Translations under genes and position numbers: made by a program
Shown: piece by piece, positions 5,373-5,380 of the stretch
Layout of the letters: each line of letters begins with the position of its first letter
Position numbering within the stretch: position 1 is the first letter of the stretch
Origin: Planctomycetota bacterium
GTDB taxonomy: Bacteria; Planctomycetota; Planctomycetia; Planctomycetales; Planctomycetaceae
DNA length: 5,380 nucleotides
Reading direction: 5' to 3'
Assembly (NCBI GenBank): GCA_027622115.1
Contig: JAQBZS010000584.1
Location: forward strand, 1-5,380
Notes under the pieces: generated by a model
What the model was told of the DNA's origin: nothing
Databases searched by the model: none
The model's input: the letters and a program-made list of their open reading frames with translations, nothing else

Positions 5373-5380
5373 ACTGACAA

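Noticed and set aside
1..5380. Composite transposon bounded by inverted repeats
   Set aside because: There is no transposase, and the contents are core housekeeping genes in a plausible chromosomal order. I saw no target-site duplication, and both repeats lie at the edge of view.

Overview
The window looks like a piece of a Planctomycetota chromosome. The main clue is a secreted, Tat-type DUF1501 protein, a family found in very large numbers in planctomycetes. It lies beside housekeeping genes with moderately high GC and many intergenic hairpins. The genus cannot be fixed from the sequence alone.

All five convincing genes lie on the minus strand, so the window reads right to left. At 4964-5380 there is a gene-free stretch. 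It holds a hairpin-rich repeat at its outer end and a plausible sigma70-type promoter close to the first gene. Then comes the DUF1501 gene (3557-4963), with its own Shine-Dalgarno. A 301-base gap (3256-3556) follows, containing a perfect 2 x 18 bp tandem repeat and a weak promoter candidate. Next is a housekeeping cluster: coaE (2638-3255, last step of CoA synthesis), a 132-base C-rich and G-poor leader, rho (1093-2505, transcription termination), ribH (603-1076, riboflavin synthesis) and nusB (122-535, antitermination and rRNA transcription). rho and ribH are 16 bases apart and ribH and nusB 67 bases apart, so rho-ribH-nusB is probably cotranscribed, possibly with coaE. Two of its genes, rho and nusB, act on transcription elongation and termination. 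The other two, coaE and ribH, act in cofactor synthesis.

Most of what is unusual lies outside the genes. First, the two ends of the window carry inverted copies of one hairpin repeat (3-32 and 5340-5369, 28 of 30 bases identical). A second shared 14-base block sits in the same relative order (88-101 and 5170-5183). The right copy is a run of about six consecutive small palindromes. Second, the leader between coaE and rho is strikingly rut-like on the mRNA (about 50% C and 8% G in its promoter-distal 60 bases), which suggests Rho autoregulation. Third, the 18 bp tandem repeat after the DUF1501 gene can form alternative hairpins. I see no defence system, CRISPR array, transposase, tRNA or rRNA.
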